Below, piece by piece: positions 61,750 to 64,000 of a stretch of 64,000 bases of DNA. Source of the DNA: Cacajao melanocephalus (taxonomy: Eukaryota; Chordata; Mammalia; Primates; Pitheciidae); contig CAUYLG010065858.1 in assembly GCA_963573385.1 (NCBI GenBank), positions 1 through 64,000 of the forward strand. Direction: 5' to 3'. Position 1 is the first letter of the stretch. The number at the start of each line of letters is the position of its first letter. Under the pieces are notes generated by a model. That model did no database searches. It was given only the letters and a program-made list of their open reading frames with translations, and was not told where the DNA came from. The translations under genes and the position numbers were made by a program.

Positions 61750-62270
61750 ATTTAGTTGTGATGTGTTTGTTGAGCACTTACTAAGTGCTATGCTAGTTGC
61801 TGAGCGTGCTGCATGAATAAGGAAGACAATTTCCTAGCCTCACAGAACAGGTAGTGAGAGGCAGACCAAAAAACCCAAAAATATAAGCCAGGAAAGAGGC
61901 AAGGTGATGTCAGATAGTGTCATGTGCTGTGAGTTGTTGAGAAAAGCAAACCAGGGGAATTTATGAAGAAGCACTAGGGGTGTCCATAAGAGGCTGGGTG
62001 CTCACGGCAGGCTTTTCTTAGGAGGTGTCTTGTTGCTGACACTTAAAGATAAGGAATGTGTGTCATTCAAAGATGTGAATATTCGGGCTGGGCATAGTGG
62101 CTCACGCCTGTAATCCCAGTACTTTGGGAGGCGGAGGTGGGCGGGTCATGAGGTTAGGAGATGGAGACCATTCTGGCCAACACGGAAAACTCAGCGTGGC
62201 TGGGGCTGCAGAGCGAGAAGGGGAGAGTGGGGCAGGCCTGATGAGGCATGATGACGAGATCTAGATTTTA
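61750..62270 (-). repeat. L2 with inserted 5' Alu fragment
   Basis: TTTGTTGAGCACTTACTAAG ... AGCGTGGCTGGGGCTGCAGA. Plus-strand Alu piece at 62090-62192. Confidence 0.82.
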
Positions 62271-62274
62271 TATT

Positions 62275-62750
62275 AAGATCACCTTTCTTCTCTCTCCTGA
62301 CCATTTCCTGTTTCCCACTGTACTCCACACTGAATCCTGGAAAAACTACTTACAGTTCCCAAACTGCACCACCATGGGTGCTTGCACCTCCAGACCTTTG
62401 CTGTTCCCTCTGCCTGGAGGGCCCTTCCTCTTACTGCAAACCCCCTTCTCCTGGCTTGTTCCTACTGCGTATTCAGGCCTCAGCTTTGGGGCCACTTGCC
62501 CCAGCGAGCCCTCTCTGGGCCCCTGATCTGGATTGGGTATGCCAGTTCTCTGGGCTCTCACAGCCCTCGTGCATCTCTGATCACAGCCCTGGTGCTGCTG
62601 AGCTGGAATTGTTTTCTCCTCTCTGTCCCACACTAAAGTGTCAGCTCCAGGAGGGCCTGGACTGGGTCAGTCTTGTTTACTGCCATGTTCTCTCCTGAAA
62701 CAGTGCTTGGTAGATGGGTGCTTCCTATATAGCTGACGATGAATGAACAA
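62275..62750 (+). repeat. L2 3' end
   Basis: GACCTTTGCTGTTCCCTCTG ... GTGTCAGCTCCAGGAGGGCC ... GATGAATGAACAAG. Confidence 0.9.
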
Positions 62751-62752
62751 GA

Positions 62753-62845
62753 AAATAAAGGAAACCGAGACTCGGAGAATGAAGTGACTTTTCCAGAGTC
62801 ACGCGACTTGGAAGCGGTAGTTCCAGACCCACAGACTTGATCTCA
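62753..62845 (-). repeat. MIR
   Basis: AAACCGAGACTCGGAGAATG ... CCAGAGTCACGCGACTTGGA. Confidence 0.75.
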
Positions 62846-62859
62846 GGTCTGTGGGTTTC

Positions 62860-63784
62860 CCCAAGACATTTTCAAGGACGTAGGAGGAGGCGGCTGCTGG
62901 CCCTTCAAACCTTCGGTCCTTTTATGGTGCTTCCGCTTCCCCCAGCTTTAAGTGGGGATTACAGCTGGGGAGTTTTAATTAGAAGGGTCACTGGTGCAGA
63001 TCCAATTAAGGGGATTGGGAGCAGGCTGATGGGGTTGCCCGCATCCCCTACAGGCAGGTGCCCCTGGCAGAGGCTTGGTGAGACATTGGAGTCAGGAGCC
63101 TGCAGGGGGCACTCGTGGGCACAAAGGGACAGGAATCCTGTGCTTGTACAACAAAGGATGAAGGCAGAGGGCTTCGCCATGAGAAGAAAACAGTCACAAA
63201 GGTGGAAAGAGGACAGAGGGCCACTGCGGAGGGTGCCCTAGCCATTATAACCCAGAGGCTTTGCTGCTGAGTTTATTTTTACTTGGTTGACCGAGTTTCA
63301 AAATTGGGAGATTTTACATAAAAATCCAGATTCTCAGATTCTTTTCTTCACTCAACCTGTATTCCTAGTGGCAACCACTGGCTGGAGCTAAGGAACAGCA
63401 ACCCCTTGGGACAGGAACTGGCTCCCCAGAGTGCCACAGGCCCTTCACCTGTTTTGTGATCCGTCTCTGCAGGCAGCTGGGTTTGCTGTCACCGACCCAC
63501 ATGATGCAATAATGAAGACAACACCTGCCGAAGGGTATGAAGAACTTTCCAGACAAGATGTGCATCAGACTGCACAAGCCAGGAACACGGGGGTCACATT
63601 TGCTATATCCTGCCCTATCCTGTTTCCCCATACCTGGTCCATTGCCATTGCCAAGTCTTATCGATTCGAGTTCACCAACATGTGTGCATCTGTTCCATTC
63701 TCTCCACCTGCACACTCTCCACCCTCCCCCATCAGGACTTCTTTCTGGCCTCCCCAGAACCACTCTCTGGCCTGCTATTGCAAA
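62860..63784. other. KCNB1: Repeat-poor intronic block
   Basis: TAATTA and CCAATTAA sites at 62970-63010. A small old transposon remnant lies at 63290-63350. No exon recognised. Confidence 0.45.
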
Positions 63785-64000
63785 GACCGCTAGCTGTCAC
63801 CAATATCTATTCTTCCCCTCTTCCACTGTCATAGAGTTTAGCTGGACCCAGGGCTACCCCGAAAAAAGACTACATTTCCCAGTTTCCCTTGTGGTTAGAT
63901 GTGGACATGTGATTAACATTGGCCAATGGAAGGTGGGCAGAAATAATACAAGCTCTGTCTCCTTTTCCTCCTTGCTGGCTGGGAGGCAGATGTGCTGGGC
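63785..64000. repeat. Old interspersed repeat running off the window
   Basis: ACTACATTTCCCAGTTTCCC, ATGTGGACATGTGATTAACA and GGCCAATGGAAGGTGGGCAG have the look of a common old LTR or DNA element. Family not assigned. Confidence 0.45.

Overview
This window is mammalian, almost certainly human, chromosomal DNA. It is dense in Alu elements, many with intact target-site duplications. It also carries L2, MIR, L1, MLT1, MER20 and MADE1 copies and is sparse in genes. The single certain protein-coding feature is the large second exon of KCNB1 (voltage-gated potassium channel Kv2.1, human 20q13.13), on the minus strand. All identifications come from reading the sequence and from remembered family consensus sequences. 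No database search was run.

Layout: (1) About 1-42,200 is the region 3' of KCNB1. It is mostly interspersed repeats, but on the plus strand it holds three exons (6835-7030, 13749-13925, 19097-19214) of a gene related to SBSPON/RPE-spondin (somatomedin B plus thrombospondin type 1 protein). The two downstream exons are open, with canonical splice sites and matching codon phases. The thrombospondin-repeat exon has a premature stop and a one-base frameshift. I find no exon 1 and no linking exon 3, so this looks like an inactivated paralogue. I know of no named human gene here. (2) About 42,205-51,276 is the roughly 9-kb KCNB1 3'UTR, ending at a good AATAAA signal. It contains one Alu, a UG repeat on the mRNA strand, a 161-codon hydrophobic ORF and an unusual degenerate tandem repeat of roughly 30-38 nt units. 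(3) 51,277-53,286 is the coding part of KCNB1 exon 2, residues 190-858, covering S1 to S6, the pore and the whole cytoplasmic C-terminus. (4) 53,287-64,000 is the 3' part of KCNB1 intron 1. Exon 1 and the promoter lie beyond the right edge.

Other points: two closely spaced forward CTCF-type motifs near 12.65 kb; a MADE1 palindrome at 31.2 kb able to form a miR-548-like hairpin; two MER20 copies; a short processed-transcript fragment near 40.2 kb; and three perfect or near-perfect short hairpins (two inside Alus) that look like replication template-switch scars. Repeat boundaries are accurate to roughly 5-20 bases for Alus and less for old elements.
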